From NCBI GenBank assembly GCA_000818945.1, contig KN805380.1, positions 389,112 through 453,111 of the forward strand: a DNA stretch of 64,000 nt, written 5' to 3'. Positions 20,615 to 31,028 of the stretch are shown in pieces. Origin of the DNA: Schizochytrium sp. CCTCC M209059 (lineage: Eukaryota; Sar; Bigyra; Thraustochytrida; Thraustochytriidae). Under the pieces are notes generated by a model. The model did no database searches, was not told the DNA's origin, and saw nothing but the letters and a program-made list of their open reading frames with translations. The position numbers were made by a program, and so were the translations under genes. How positions within the stretch are numbered: position 1 is the first letter of the stretch; each line of letters begins with the position of its first letter.

Positions 20615-21178
20615 GCTGGGAGGCGCGACGCGGTACCCGTCGCAAGCCGGGGTCGACCGCGTCATCTTCACCGTTCCACGGCAGGGGAGACGGCAAGCGG
20701 GCGGACGCAGAGATGACAAGGAAGAGGGCAAAACACGCACTGTAATGAGGGCAAAACCCGGAGGAAAACGACCGACCGGGCGAGACGCCCACGTACTATG
20801 GCAGCTTGGAAAGGCCACGCAGTGGCCGAGGCCAGCCAGCCTGGCTCCGCCGGGTCGTTGGACTGCCGGCGCCGATTGCGCGCAAGGCCAGCCAGCCAGC
20901 CAGTGCTTGCTGCGGCTGCGAGCCCCGCCGGCCGCCACGGCAGTTAGCGCGAGATTTTCCATACTTCTTCGGCGTTGCCTGCCAGCCAGGTTGAAAGGCG
21001 AAGCCCCAGCCGCAATGCTTCTCCTGCTCGATGGTAGAAACAAGACGACGACGACGGCGGCGGCGGCGGCGGCTGCGACGACGGACGATAGCAACGGCCG
21101 AAGCTATAGCAGAGCGAGCTGCACCTCGCCTGCACGCCGGGCAAGGGGGCGAGCGTAGTCCCGGCCTGGCGCGGCGTG

Positions 21179-21214
21179 CCTCGTCTCGTCTCGTCTCGTC
21201 TCGTCTCGGCTCGG
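21179..21214. repeat. (TCTCG)n microsatellite
   Basis: About six copies of TCTCG drifting into GCTCGGCACGG. Confidence 0.85.
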
Positions 21215-22346
21215 CACGGCGCGTCGAGCTGGGGGTGAGACGAGGCGAGGCGTGGCGCAGCGACGGGAAACAAAAAATAAAAGCAAATGACAAACGCAGC
21301 CGCGAAAAGGAAATTTTCAAACCCCGCAGCTAATCCCACAGCTTTACACACTTCACGGCAGTGAGGATCTTGGATCTTAAAAGGTGTGCGAAGTAACAGC
21401 TGGCTCGCAGTCCTGGCTGGCAGTCCTGTCTGGCTTGCTCATTGTTTTCTTTGATCTTTCATCTTGTGGTGGGTGGAGTTCATTCGTTCTAGTCCATTCA
21501 ACGCCCTCGTTCATTCTCTCGTTCATTGCACCTAGTTGTACATTCTTTCGTCCTTTCTTCCAGCAGCAGCTAGCCTGCATGTATGAAATGGCAAGAGCTC
21601 ACGAAACCTCGCGCAAACCTCGGCAGTGCTGGCTTGCCGGGGGCGCTGGTCCTCTCCCTCTTGCCACCGTGCTGGCTGGCCGTGCTGGCCGCGCTGTGCG
21701 GCAAAGGAAGTCCGTCCGCACGAGGTGCGCACCTTGGGCTTGCGCGAGCGTGCTTCGTTCAACCATTACCCACCCTCTCCTGCGACAACATGTGCCTCGC
21801 GCGTCGTGGGCGAGCGTCTCCGAAATTGGCGACCCTACGCCTGACATTCAGTCGCCAGCCAGGCCTCGGACGCGGGGCCGGCGTAAAAGCGCAGCGTGCC
21901 GTCCGTGACTTAGTAGAATACTACGCGGCAGGCGATGACGGATCGGATGCTAGGCTCTGGTCATCTCTCCGTTGGTTCATTCGTTCGATCACACGTTGAT
22001 TTCTCCAAAACACCCGCGAACACGGGCTTTTTTCGCGCTACGCTTCCGGCTGCCAATCTAGCTTTCTGCGAGCGAGCGAGCAAGCCAAGCGCGGTCCTCT
22101 CCGGCCAGCTGCAGATCGGCTGCGTGCGCTGCGCTGCACGATGCGGATCGGGCGAGGCTTTGACTGTTCTTGTTCTGTGAGATAGATCGGCGTCGCGCGA
22201 CGGGGGCAAGGGGCACGCTGGCCTCGATCCACCCTAGTCAATGCCACGACAGCGGAGCGAGCTGACGAATGGGCAACTTGGTGGAACACGGCGACGACGA
22301 AGAAACAAGAAGTGGGAAGCGCCGCGCGGGCGACCGGATAACTATT

Positions 22347-22552
22347 ACAAACAAACAAACAAACAAACAAACAAACAAACAAACAAACAAACAAACAAAC
22401 AAACAAACAAACAAACAAACAAACAAACAAACAAACAAACAAACAAACAAACAAACAAACAAACAAACAAACAAACAAACAAACAAACAAACAAACAAAC
22501 AAACAAACAAACAAACAAACAAACAAACAAACAAACAAACAAACAAACAAAA
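22347..22552. repeat. (CAAA)n microsatellite, about 51 perfect copies
   Basis: About 205 bases of uninterrupted CAAA with no visible imperfect unit. It gives KQTN or LFVC repeat frames that should not be read as proteins. Confidence 0.95.
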
Positions 22553-23454
22553 GAGCGAGAGCGAGAGCGAGTTGTGGATTTCGCCGTCGTTGAGGACCGC
22601 GTTCGATCTGTGGCGAGAAGCCTGGCGCAGGTAGCCCCGCTGCATTTCTGCTCCTGGATGGCATCCAGGAGAACTGCCTTCAAGCTCTTTGTGAGACGGA
22701 GTATCTTGGATGCCCGGCCGACGACGGCGAGCGAGATAGCAGCTGCAGCAACTACAGCAACTCCTCGTCCGTGCTCCAGTTAAGCGAGACCAACGTCAGT
22801 CAGCCTCGGGATGGTTGGCGGCATCAATGTCCCACCATCGCTTCCAGCCTCCGATGTTTGGGGGGTCGGCCGGACGTCCGTAACCGCTCTGGCGACATTT
22901 GCTCGCGCGTCCTCTTGGCCGAGGACAGTCGCTCGCTCGCTCGCTCGATTGATCGATCAATCAAAATCCATCCATCGATTGAAAGCGATCGACGGCGGCG
23001 GAATGCTCGACGCGCGCGCCCCTCTGGCACGGGACGCTTTTGTTTTGTTTTTTATCTCTGTGCCCTTTCTGGGCGCGCGTCCTCGGACCGTTTTTGCCAG
23101 AGCGTTCAGGGGAGAACAGGGTCATGCAAAGGCGATCGAGCGGTGCGGCCGCTTGAAAATGTTTCTGCAGCGTCTGGGCTGCAAGACTTTGACTGACTCG
23201 AGCCGCAGCTCCGACCCGACAAACCACGCGAGCTAGCTAGCTGCGACGCACACGCAAAACGCAAACGAAGCCGCCGCGACTAGAATCGCTCCGCAGCTGA
23301 GCAGTGTGGGCCTAAATTGAGCGCACGCTGCCCTTGGGATCTGTCTCCTTCGGCGCAGCTGGATCTCTCTCCTTTCAATATCTTGCCTCTCGAACCGAAG
23401 CTTGAACAGAGACGAACGAGAGCGAATCGCGGACGAAACGACGTAGAGTCTCCG

Positions 23455-23502
23455 GGACGAACGAACGAACGAACGAACGAACGAACGAACGGACGAACGA
23501 AG
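23455..23502. repeat. (GAAC)n microsatellite
   Basis: About eleven copies of GAAC/CGAA with one GGAC unit. Confidence 0.9.
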
Positions 23503-23736
23503 CCCAGCACCGGCTACTGCGCCAGTGCGCGGTCGCGAAGCAGCTTTTGTCCGAAATTAGCCCATGGCGAGCACGTTCAAGTTCACCGCGATGGGACAGG
23601 AACTTGGGCTGGATCGAGCGACGAAAAAGTCGACCTTGGAATAAACGATCGCCTGGAATCTGACCTAGACTTTGACCTGGTTTGGGTGACGCGCTCGAGG
23701 GTCCCCACCTCAGTTTTGACTTGCATGCTCTGCTCT

Positions 23737-23820
23737 GCTCTCTGCTTTGCTCTGCTCTGTCGTGCTCTGTTTGATCTTGCTCTCTGCTTTGCTCTGCTTT
23801 GTCGTGCTCTGTTTGATCTT
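23737..23820. repeat. 42-base tandem duplication
   Basis: Bases 23737-23778 and 23779-23820 are the same 42-base unit (starting GCTCTCTGCTTTGCTCTGCT) with one difference that I can see. Confidence 0.88.
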
Positions 23821-24054
23821 GCTACTACGCCAACCAATCTGCATCTGCGCTTTTACTCGCCAAGAAAGAAACTCGGCCGCGCCTGCCTGTGGCTGGATCT
23901 CTCGCTCAGACGGGCCGCTTGGAGCCTGTACGCAGTTGGGGCCTGGAGAAATGGAAAGAACATGGGAGAACGGGGAAGGCGTCGAGGCGGACCGAGTCTG
24001 GCCGCAGTCGAGCTTGTCCAAAGCTTGCCTCATCTCAAATCCTTTCTCCAAGCA

Positions 24055-24381
24055 GCTGCAAAAAGAATGCGCAATAGCATTGCGAAGGGTGAACGAACAC
24101 CGTTGTCTCGAGAAATTGAGCGCCATGAACTTGCGCGAATGCGACGAAAAGATTGGGCTCGAAGCTCACTGGTAGAGAGTTTGAATTATACCTTGCTCTT
24201 GGACGCAGAGAGTCACTCATATAATTGAGGTTTCTAGATACTGCGAAAAGATTTCGCAAGAGGATCGCAAAGGTTAAACGAACGTCATGGGTTCTCAAGA
24301 GATCGACAGCTATGAACTTGCGCAAACACGATGACAAGATTGGGCTCGAAGCGAGCGTATAAATTTTATCTTGTTCTTGGA
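24055..24381. repeat. Diverged direct duplication of about 145 bases
   Basis: 24055-24204 and 24240-24381 share the order of blocks: GAACGAAC/AAACGAAC, then ATGAACTTGCGC, then AAGATTGGGCTCGAAGC, then TTGCTCTTGGA/TTGTTCTTGGA. By eye they are about three-quarters identical. Nothing shows that it is coding. Confidence 0.75.
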
Positions 24382-24979
24382 TCACCCAGACAGATGAAGT
24401 TCCTACTTCGCCTTCAAGTTGAGAAAAAATGGGAGCCTTCGACCTATCTTGGTGGGCTGCCTACCTATACCTTTACGACGATAGGACCTGGCGGTGTATG
24501 CAGTGGTTCTTCTCGCCCTTGTCGTAAACGTCGATCAAAACGAGACCAATCATTTTCGTCAAATGCGCCACGAGCATGGAATGCCTTGCATACATACTAT
24601 CGACGTCTAAGCTTTCGTTATGCAAAGCTCGCTCATGTCGATTCCTGTGCTGTCTCGGTGGCGAGAAAATGACGTGATTAACCCTGCCTATGCATATAGA
24701 TGATCTCTATAACCTCGCTAGGCGCGGCTAGGCCTCTTCAGAATGCGCGACTTAACCGTAAGGACGAGAGTAATGCATCGATCGCTCGAGGGAACGAAGA
24801 AACGGAGACCCGAGACCCGAGACAACGAGGCCACGCTTGCCAGACAGGCCGAGAGGCAGGCTGGCCGACAAGCACCACCTCGCTCGAGTCCGCCGTACGC
24901 TCTCCGCGTTGCTTCGTCAGAACCGTGGCCTGGGCAACCGCGGATTTAGATTCGTGCACAGGCCGGTTCCATTCCATCC

Positions 24980-27900
24980 ATGGCCACGGCACGAGGTGAT
25001 GCGGGAGACGACGGCGTGCGCGTAGAGTACAGCAAGAGCGGCCGAAGTGCATGCCGAGGTCGTGCGTGCGGCAAGCCCATCAAAAAGGACGAATTGCGCG
25101 TATGCGAATCATATCAGCAACGCGTGGGCGGCGCCTTTCGCACAGGCACGAGGTTTTTCCACCTTGACTGCTTTCCACAAGCGCGATGGGCTCGCATGGA
25201 GAGCGTCGCCATGGACGGCCTCCACATGAGCGACAATCTGGAGGTTCTCAAACGTCTCGGTGGGCGCAGCTCTGCGGCATCGTCCTCAATGCCCGCCAAA
25301 AGTAAAGCAAAAACCAAGGCAAAACAAAGCGACGATGATGACGATGATGATGACGACAACTCCACTTCCAAAGCAACAAATGCAACCCACGAGGACGCCC
25401 GCGATCGATTTTATGATGCGCGCCTACTTCCTCCGGCTGAGGCTACCAAGGCCCTCGTCTCCACGACCGTCGGACTCGAACAGCGCTTTGTTGATATGCT
25501 CATGCCCTTCCAGAAACAGGGTGTCGCCTTTGCGGTCCAACAATGTAAAGGACGCGTTCTCATTGGCGACGAAATGGGCCTCGGCAAAACTGTGCAGGCT
25601 ATTGGGTTTGCGCTCGCCTTTCGCATCGAGTGGCCACTGCTCATCGTGGCCCCTTCGTCCGTCAAACTGAACTGGGCCGACGAGCTCGAACAGTGGGCCC
25701 CGAGCCTGCAGCCCGGCGACATCAACGTCGTCAAGTCGCGATCCTTTCCTGGCGATCTCGACAAGCCCGTAACCATCATCACCTATGGCATGTTCGCACG
25801 CGGGAGCAAGGTGGCCGCCGCCATTGAGGCGCGCAAGTTTGGGGTCGTTGTCGTCGACGAGAGTCACTACCTCAAGAGCTCCTCTGCTCTGCGCACGAAA
25901 ATGCTTGCGCCCGTCCTCAAGGCCGCTCGTCGCGTCGCTTTGCTCAGCGGCACGCCAGCACTCGCACGCCCCATTGAGCTCTGGACACAAGTCCACGCGC
26001 TTCGGCCAGACCTCTTCCCACAGTACACAGCCTTTACCCGGCGCTTTTGCAAACCAACGCGTCGCCCCTGGGGCATGGACCTCAACGGCGCCTCGAACCT
26101 CGAGGAGCTGCACGAGCGTCTTCAGGGGCTGCTCGTGCGCCGCCAAAAGCGCAACGTTTTGCGCCAGCTACCGCCCAAGCGCCGGCAGTTCCTCCGCCTC
26201 GATATTGCGCCCAACTCACCGGCCATGAAAGAAGTCAAAGACCTGCGCGAGCAACTTCGCAACGTCGACATGTCAAGCATCATGGCCGCCGTCAACGAAG
26301 GAGGCATTGATCGCGAGATCTATCGCGAGGCTATGAGCAAGCGAACCGAGCAGCGAACCACCCTCATGAAGTTATACAAGGCAACTGGGGCCGCCAAGGT
26401 CCAGGCCGCAGCAGACTATGTGTGTTCCACTGCAGAGAGTGCTGGCAAGCTCATCGTGTTTGCACATCATCTCACCGTTCTCGACGACCTTCAGACTGCT
26501 CTCACTCGGAAAAAGGTAAACCTCATTCGGATCGATGGTTCGGTCTCCACGGCCGATCGACACGCCCATGTCAAGCGTTTCCAGGATCCTGACTCCAAGG
26601 TCTCGGTCGCTCTGCTCGGACTCACCTCCGCGGGCCAAGGCATTACGCTCACTGCAGCATCCACGGTCGTCTTTGTCGAAATGCACTGGACGCCGGGTGT
26701 GCTCGTGCAAGCTGAAGATCGCGCACATCGCATCGGCCAAGTCAACGCTGTCAATATTGTTTATCTCTACGGCAAGGGCACCCTCGACGACATTGTCTGG
26801 CCCATGGTGCGACGCAAGCTTGATACCGTGGGCAAGGCTCTCGATGGTGACCGCCGCCAAAACATGCTCGCGCAAACGGATAAAACGACCTCGCGTCTCG
26901 CAGATCACGTCGACACCACTGCAGGTGACGCGCTCGAGGATGAGACCGCCTCTGCCTCTGCGTCCGCCAAGAGCAATGAGGCAAACGGCGTCTTTCCCAA
27001 GGGCGACGTGCGCACATGGTTTTCTCCCGCAGCCCGGCCTCTCACTGTCCAAAACCAACAGCAAGAAAAACAACAACAACAACAAGAATCTGAATCTGAA
27101 TCAACTGTCGCGCCAACGACCCCTCGCGCATTAACGACGACGACAATGAAGCGTCAACGTGAGAACAGCGCCGACACACCACACGACACTGCTACTGACG
27201 CCGTTCCGTCCCCCGTTATTGATCTTACTCCACTCAAGCGTGTTCGACAAGGCAAACACGCAATGCCCGAGACGCGATCGGAAGCAATCGTCATGGACCT
27301 CACCATGTCAAACGATGCGTGGGAAAACGCAGACAAATCTGTCCTTACACCAAAGATCGAAAAAGAAAGTAGCAGCAACGATCACACCACAAAGAAACAA
27401 GATAAGAAAGAGTCTACCAAGAAAGAGTCCAGAGGAAACAGCGGGAAAAAGATGGGGAAACTGGGCATGACGCGATCACCGCCTCCAAGTGCCCGAGCTT
27501 TGATAAACGACGCGGATCTTCACGACGAGATCGAAGACGAAATGGAGGACGAGCCAGCCCCCAGCCCCCTTGCCGCTGCCCTGCACTTTTCTGTATCAGG
27601 GAACACGGGCCGTATATTTCTCTTTGACGGGAACAAGGAGCCTCTGGGCATCAATTTGACCCCAGACCGGGCCCTCGATGGCAAATGGGATGGTGCCCTG
27701 CCCTTGCCATCTCTCATTCGCGACGATCAAGCCGTGCAAATCGCCATTCAACGCTTTGCGCGTCAGTGGCGCGGTCTTCGTGCTGCAGAACAAAGTGCCC
27801 TTGCGGATCGGGTGCTGCGCCCTCCACTTTTACCTCTTGTGCAGGAACTGCACGCCAAGCGCTCTGCGCAGGGTCTTTGCTTTGACCGCTACATCGCACG

Positions 27901-28480
27901 TCCAGCACAAAATGCAGATGGAGCACCGGAAATGAGTAGCACGTCACAAGACACAGACAGCAATCCGACCTCGAGCGAAAGCAATGGCCCGCCTCACTGT
28001 CTCGAGTGCGAACGTGAAATCCCGGCTGACCTGGTCAAGCTGCAGGTGACTACGCTTTGTTCGTATGAGTGCGCGACCAAGTACCGCGTCAAACTTGGAT
28101 CGTCGGCTATTCGCCGTCAGCTGTTTTCCCTGGAGCATGGGGTGTGCCAATTGTGCTCCGAAAACGCCCAAGCGCTCTACGAAAAGATCAAGTCTGTCAC
28201 GTCAGCTGAGCGGTACCAAATGCTCGTGGGAAGCAAGTTCAAGCCGACAAAGCAACGCCTCGAGAATCCCCGTGCGGGCGATTTCTGGCAAGCTGACCAT
28301 ATTCACGCCGTGGCGCTTGGCGGAGGACAAGCGAGCATGCTCAATTTCCGCACACTTTGTTGCCCATGCCACGAGCGTGAGACCAAGGCTCTGATGCGAG
28401 CGCTGCGCGGTCGCAAGCTCGAAGAGGCTGCCCAGGGCTCCAGAGATATTCGCGGTTTCTTTGCGAAATCTACTGCGTGA
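24980..28480 (+). CDS. ZRANB3: ZRANB3-type annealing helicase with C-terminal HNH nuclease
   Basis: A 1166-residue SNF2 protein of the SMARCAL1/ZRANB3 group, which rewinds DNA at stalled replication forks; ZRANB3 members add an HNH endonuclease. Start is the ATG at 24980. Residues 14-66 look like a PARP-type zinc finger (Cys25, Cys30, His61, Cys64), then an acidic linker (poly-Asp near 115-125). The ATPase core has DEMGLGKT (197-204), DESHYLK (from Asp293), 'LLSGTPALARPIELWTQ' and 'AEDRAHRIGQ', all characteristic of this group. A disordered acidic/basic stretch lies at about 640-860. The C-terminus carries Cys pairs and an HNH centre 'DHIHAVALGGG' (Asp1106, His1107) followed by 'CCPCHERET'. 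Two PCNA-box-like strings are present, DVRTWF (676-681) and DIRGFF (1156-1161). Human ZRANB3 has an NZF finger rather than an N-terminal PARP finger, so this architecture differs. A nuclear site of action is expected from the family. Confidence 0.9.
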   Translation: MATARGDAGDDGVRVEYSKSGRSACRGRACGKPIKKDELRVCESYQQRVGGAFRTGTRFFHLDCFPQARWARMESVAMDGLHMSDNLEVLKRLGGRSSAASSSMPAKSKAKTKAKQSDDDDDDDDDNSTSKATNATHEDARDRFYDARLLPPAEATKALVSTTVGLEQRFVDMLMPFQKQGVAFAVQQCKGRVLIGDEMGLGKTVQAIGFALAFRIEWPLLIVAPSSVKLNWADELEQWAPSLQPGDINVVKSRSFPGDLDKPVTIITYGMFARGSKVAAAIEARKFGVVVVDESHYLKSSSALRTKMLAPVLKAARRVALLSGTPALARPIELWTQVHALRPDLFPQYTAFTRRFCKPTRRPWGMDLNGASNLEELHERLQGLLVRRQKRNVLRQLPPKRRQFLRLDIAPNSPAMKEVKDLREQLRNVDMSSIMAAVNEGGIDREIYREAMSKRTEQRTTLMKLYKATGAAKVQAAADYVCSTAESAGKLIVFAHHLTVLDDLQTALTRKKVNLIRIDGSVSTADRHAHVKRFQDPDSKVSVALLGLTSAGQGITLTAASTVVFVEMHWTPGVLVQAEDRAHRIGQVNAVNIVYLYGKGTLDDIVWPMVRRKLDTVGKALDGDRRQNMLAQTDKTTSRLADHVDTTAGDALEDETASASASAKSNEANGVFPKGDVRTWFSPAARPLTVQNQQQEKQQQQQESESESTVAPTTPRALTTTTMKRQRENSADTPHDTATDAVPSPVIDLTPLKRVRQGKHAMPETRSEAIVMDLTMSNDAWENADKSVLTPKIEKESSSNDHTTKKQDKKESTKKESRGNSGKKMGKLGMTRSPPPSARALINDADLHDEIEDEMEDEPAPSPLAAALHFSVSGNTGRIFLFDGNKEPLGINLTPDRALDGKWDGALPLPSLIRDDQAVQIAIQRFARQWRGLRAAEQSALADRVLRPPLLPLVQELHAKRSAQGLCFDRYIARPAQNADGAPEMSSTSQDTDSNPTSSESNGPPHCLECEREIPADLVKLQVTTLCSYECATKYRVKLGSSAIRRQLFSLEHGVCQLCSENAQALYEKIKSVTSAERYQMLVGSKFKPTKQRLENPRAGDFWQADHIHAVALGGGQASMLNFRTLCCPCHERETKALMRALRGRKLEEAAQGSRDIRGFFAKSTA

Positions 28481-28876
28481 GCGGAACTGAACTGAGCTGG
28501 GGTTATGGACAAGATTCTGTCTCACCGATCATGAGCTTTATAGTACGCCGCCATGAATGCGCTCTTACTTGCACTGGCAAAAGTCAAGTAAAATGGAATG
28601 TGTCTGTTACTGCTGTTAGCTATCTTCAAACCGATCACGAATTTCGTAGCTCTTGTATCGTGAAAATGCGGATGAGTGGCATAAGTAAAGTAGAATGAGT
28701 TGCGTCTCTTACAAATTTCAAATGGCGTACCTCGCAATTGACTACCGTCTCGTTTAATCACACAGGGATGTCGCTGCAGATGAAGCGCTCGTCGGGACAC
28801 ACACCCCAACAAGGCAAGCAGAGCATCGAAGAAAAGCTCCTTCTCACGGCACCCGTCTTGAGGAAAACTCTCAAGT
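28481..28876. other. Intergenic between convergent ZRANB3-like and PKA-R genes
   Basis: AT-richer 3' flank. It contains a 36-base imperfect direct repeat: TGGCAAAAGTCAAGTAAAAT near 28575 and TGGCATAAGTAAAGTAGAAT near 28677, each continuing to a TTAC. No gene seen. Confidence 0.6.
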
Positions 28877-29965
28877 TCAGGTCTGGTCCTGGCTCAGGGA
28901 AACTCTCTCGCTCGAGGCAGACGATGGTGTGAGCGCACGCGCGGCTTGCACCGCGGAGCCGGCTGGTGGGCTTGTCTCGATGGCAACATTGTAGGTGTCG
29001 ATTTGCCGCCGCATGATGGTTTTGCAGGATCCCAAGAGACGCTCAAAGGCAGCAATGTCGAGGTAGGCGCACTGAACCGGTGTCTTGGCCACAACGGAGG
29101 CCGCACGAGGCTTGCTCTCAATGAGCGCCTTTTCTCCGAAAAAGCCACCTGGACCGGATCGTCCGACGACGACAGAGCGATCCTCGCCCTTGAAGGCCTC
29201 CACCTCCCCCGAGATGACAATGTAAAACTTCATGGCAGCAAAGTTGTCGTCGCCCTCGGTAATGATGACACTTCCCGCATCAAACTGCTGCTCCACAAGG
29301 ACGTCAGCAATGCGGCTGATCTCCTGCTTTTCCAAATTAGCAAAGAGCGCGCACCCTTGGAGAAACGAGTCATATTTGGAACGCTTGGCACTCTGGTTGG
29401 CGTAGAGAATGTGCTGGAAAGCTTGGCGGTCAAGGGCCCAAAGAACGCATGACGACGTGGCTTTGACTGTGGCGGCACGCGGGCAATTGTACATGAGCGC
29501 CAATTCGCCAAAGGAGCTGCCATCAGTGTACGTGAGAACCTTGGTTCCATCCACAAAGACGTCAGCCGATCCCTGATCTAGAACGTAGAAGAAGTCACCG
29601 GCTGCCCCTTGCGCGATGATTTCGGCTCCATCGTCGACGGTCTTTTCGACCATTGCCCCAAAGACTTGATTGCGCTGCTCCTCATCGAGAGAACTGAACA
29701 GAAAGTTCGAGTCCACGGCGCGCTCGATGCGCTCCCTCTCCTCTGCGCTCTTCTCCACAATAACCGGCACGAAGGCGTTCTGCTCTGCTGGGTTGAAGCA
29801 CTCTGCAGATACGGACTTGCGCCGATTGCGTCGCTTGGGCATATTTGGCTTCTCCGTGCTACTGGCAACAACGGGAACGCCCTCGGTCATGACGAAGGTG
29901 TCGTCTTCCTCCGTGGCGGGCACCGGGGTCACGTCGCCGGACGGCGTGTTCGCTTCGACCTCCAT
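28877..29965 (-). CDS. cAMP-dependent protein kinase regulatory subunit
   Basis: A 362-residue PKA regulatory subunit that holds the catalytic subunit inactive until cyclic nucleotide binds. The frame continues to 29986 but begins there with GTG; the ATG at 29965 has a GCCATGG context, so I start there. An inhibitor sequence RRNRRKS puts a phosphorylatable Ser51 at the P-site, as in type II subunits. Two tandem cyclic-nucleotide-binding domains follow, each with a phosphate-binding cassette: 'FGELALMYNCPRAATV' in domain A and 'FGEKALIESKPRAASV' in domain B, both keeping the Glu and Arg that contact the nucleotide. Odd: only about 47 disordered residues precede the inhibitor sequence, too few and of the wrong character for the usual dimerisation/docking helices, so this subunit may be monomeric. 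The last 30 residues are Ser/Ala-rich. Confidence 0.93.
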   Translation of the reverse strand: MEVEANTPSGDVTPVPATEEDDTFVMTEGVPVVASSTEKPNMPKRRNRRKSVSAECFNPAEQNAFVPVIVEKSAEERERIERAVDSNFLFSSLDEEQRNQVFGAMVEKTVDDGAEIIAQGAAGDFFYVLDQGSADVFVDGTKVLTYTDGSSFGELALMYNCPRAATVKATSSCVLWALDRQAFQHILYANQSAKRSKYDSFLQGCALFANLEKQEISRIADVLVEQQFDAGSVIITEGDDNFAAMKFYIVISGEVEAFKGEDRSVVVGRSGPGGFFGEKALIESKPRAASVVAKTPVQCAYLDIAAFERLLGSCKTIMRRQIDTYNVAIETSPPAGSAVQAARALTPSSASSERVSLSQDQT

Positions 29966-31028
29966 GGCGTCCTTTTTATCTCTCACGGCGCGCGTCCGCC
30001 CGCTCGCTCAGTGTCTGTCTGGTTGACTGACTGTCTGCGTGCCTATCCTGCTCTACTATGCGCACGCCTTCCTCGTCCTCACCCTCCCTTCCTCTCGCTC
30101 GCTCGCTCGCTCGCTAGCGAGCTCCGCTCTCGCGACGTGACTCTGGCGACGGCGGGCGCGCCTACTCGAACTGGTTCAGGCTGCAACGCAGCGGCTGAGA
30201 TCAACTTTTTGCGCACTACGAGGCACCCCTTCATCTTTGCTAGCAACTAGCTCCGAGCGCTCCGCTAGTAGGCCGGCAAGAGGCTGCACTATGCACGCAT
30301 GGACCACACTACCTCGGCTGTATTCGCAAAAAGCAGCAGCATACTCGCCGCGGAGGGACACTTTGTATTAGTCCCGCTCTCACCGGATACATGCTAGCTT
30401 TTACAATTGGAGGATGGAATGGACACTCTGCAGCCAGGCGAAAGCAGGCAGACTGGCTGCGCGTGGGCGGAAAGTGGACTTTGCGTTGAGTGAAAACAAA
30501 AGACTAGCCCTGAGTTGGATTTTGATACGAGACTGAATAAAAAGAGGTCGGTCGGAGTTGGCTGTACATCATGGGAACGGTCCAGTCCGCAAGTATTTGG
30601 GGTAGTACGGGCTACTAGTGAAGGGGGGGGGATGCGGGAGGGGACGGCAAATTTGGCTCATGAAGGGGGATTTATGCAAAGGCTGCAAGATAGCCAGCCA
30701 TCTGGACCAAATAGTTTTTCTTCTTTCGATTTCTTTTTTCACGCAAAAAGACTTGAAGGAGAGGGTGTGTTGTTGCAAGGATAGCCGGCCGGCCGGCCAG
30801 ACACTTAGTCTCAAGCATGTCTTTTTCTCGCATTTTTTTCGGATCAAACAGTTGAGCGCAATGTGGTTCTTGCGAGGATTGTGATGAGGCAGCCACTCGG
30901 TCAAATTTTCTTCACCATCTACTTTTCTTCTTCACATTTTCCCAGACTTAATTCTTGACCACTCACTCTTCGCAAGTTGATGATTCAGTCTCGTCGGACT
31001 GCTTGCAGCCTTTTATTCGATGCCGCAT
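29966..31028. other. Intergenic between PKA-R and ZIP genes
   Basis: About 1.06 kb holding the PKA-R promoter and the 3' flank of the ZIP gene. It includes the CTAG(CGAG)n element and a GGCCGGCCGGCC palindrome near 30785. No gene seen. Confidence 0.6.
30094..30118 (-). promoter_or_regulatory. CTAGCGAGCGAGC element upstream of PKA-R
   Basis: On the coding strand this reads CTAGCGAGCGAGCGAGCGAG and lies about 130-150 bases before the ATG at 29965. It matches the elements before the coiled-coil and ZIP genes in both sequence and orientation. Confidence 0.4.

Larger units (their letters stand above)
15493..24979. other. 9.5 kb gene-poor region rich in simple repeats
   Basis: I find no frame here that looks like a real protein. 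The longer open frames (for example about 390-410 codons at 15.96-17.39 kb) are Arg/Ser/Ala-rich readings of GC-rich DNA, or pure readings of microsatellites (KQTN, ERK or LFVC repeats). Microsatellites of 2-9 bases appear throughout. Composition alternates between GC-rich CpG-dense blocks and pyrimidine- or purine-only tracts. No tRNA or rRNA gene was recognised by eye. Confidence 0.65.

Noticed and set aside
22347..22552. Possible CRISPR-like array
   Set aside because: Units are 4 bases with no spacers; eukaryotic microsatellite.
22038..22783. Frames coding KQTNKQTN (plus) and LFVCLFVC (minus)
   Set aside because: Translations of (CAAA)n in several frames; no conserved flanks.
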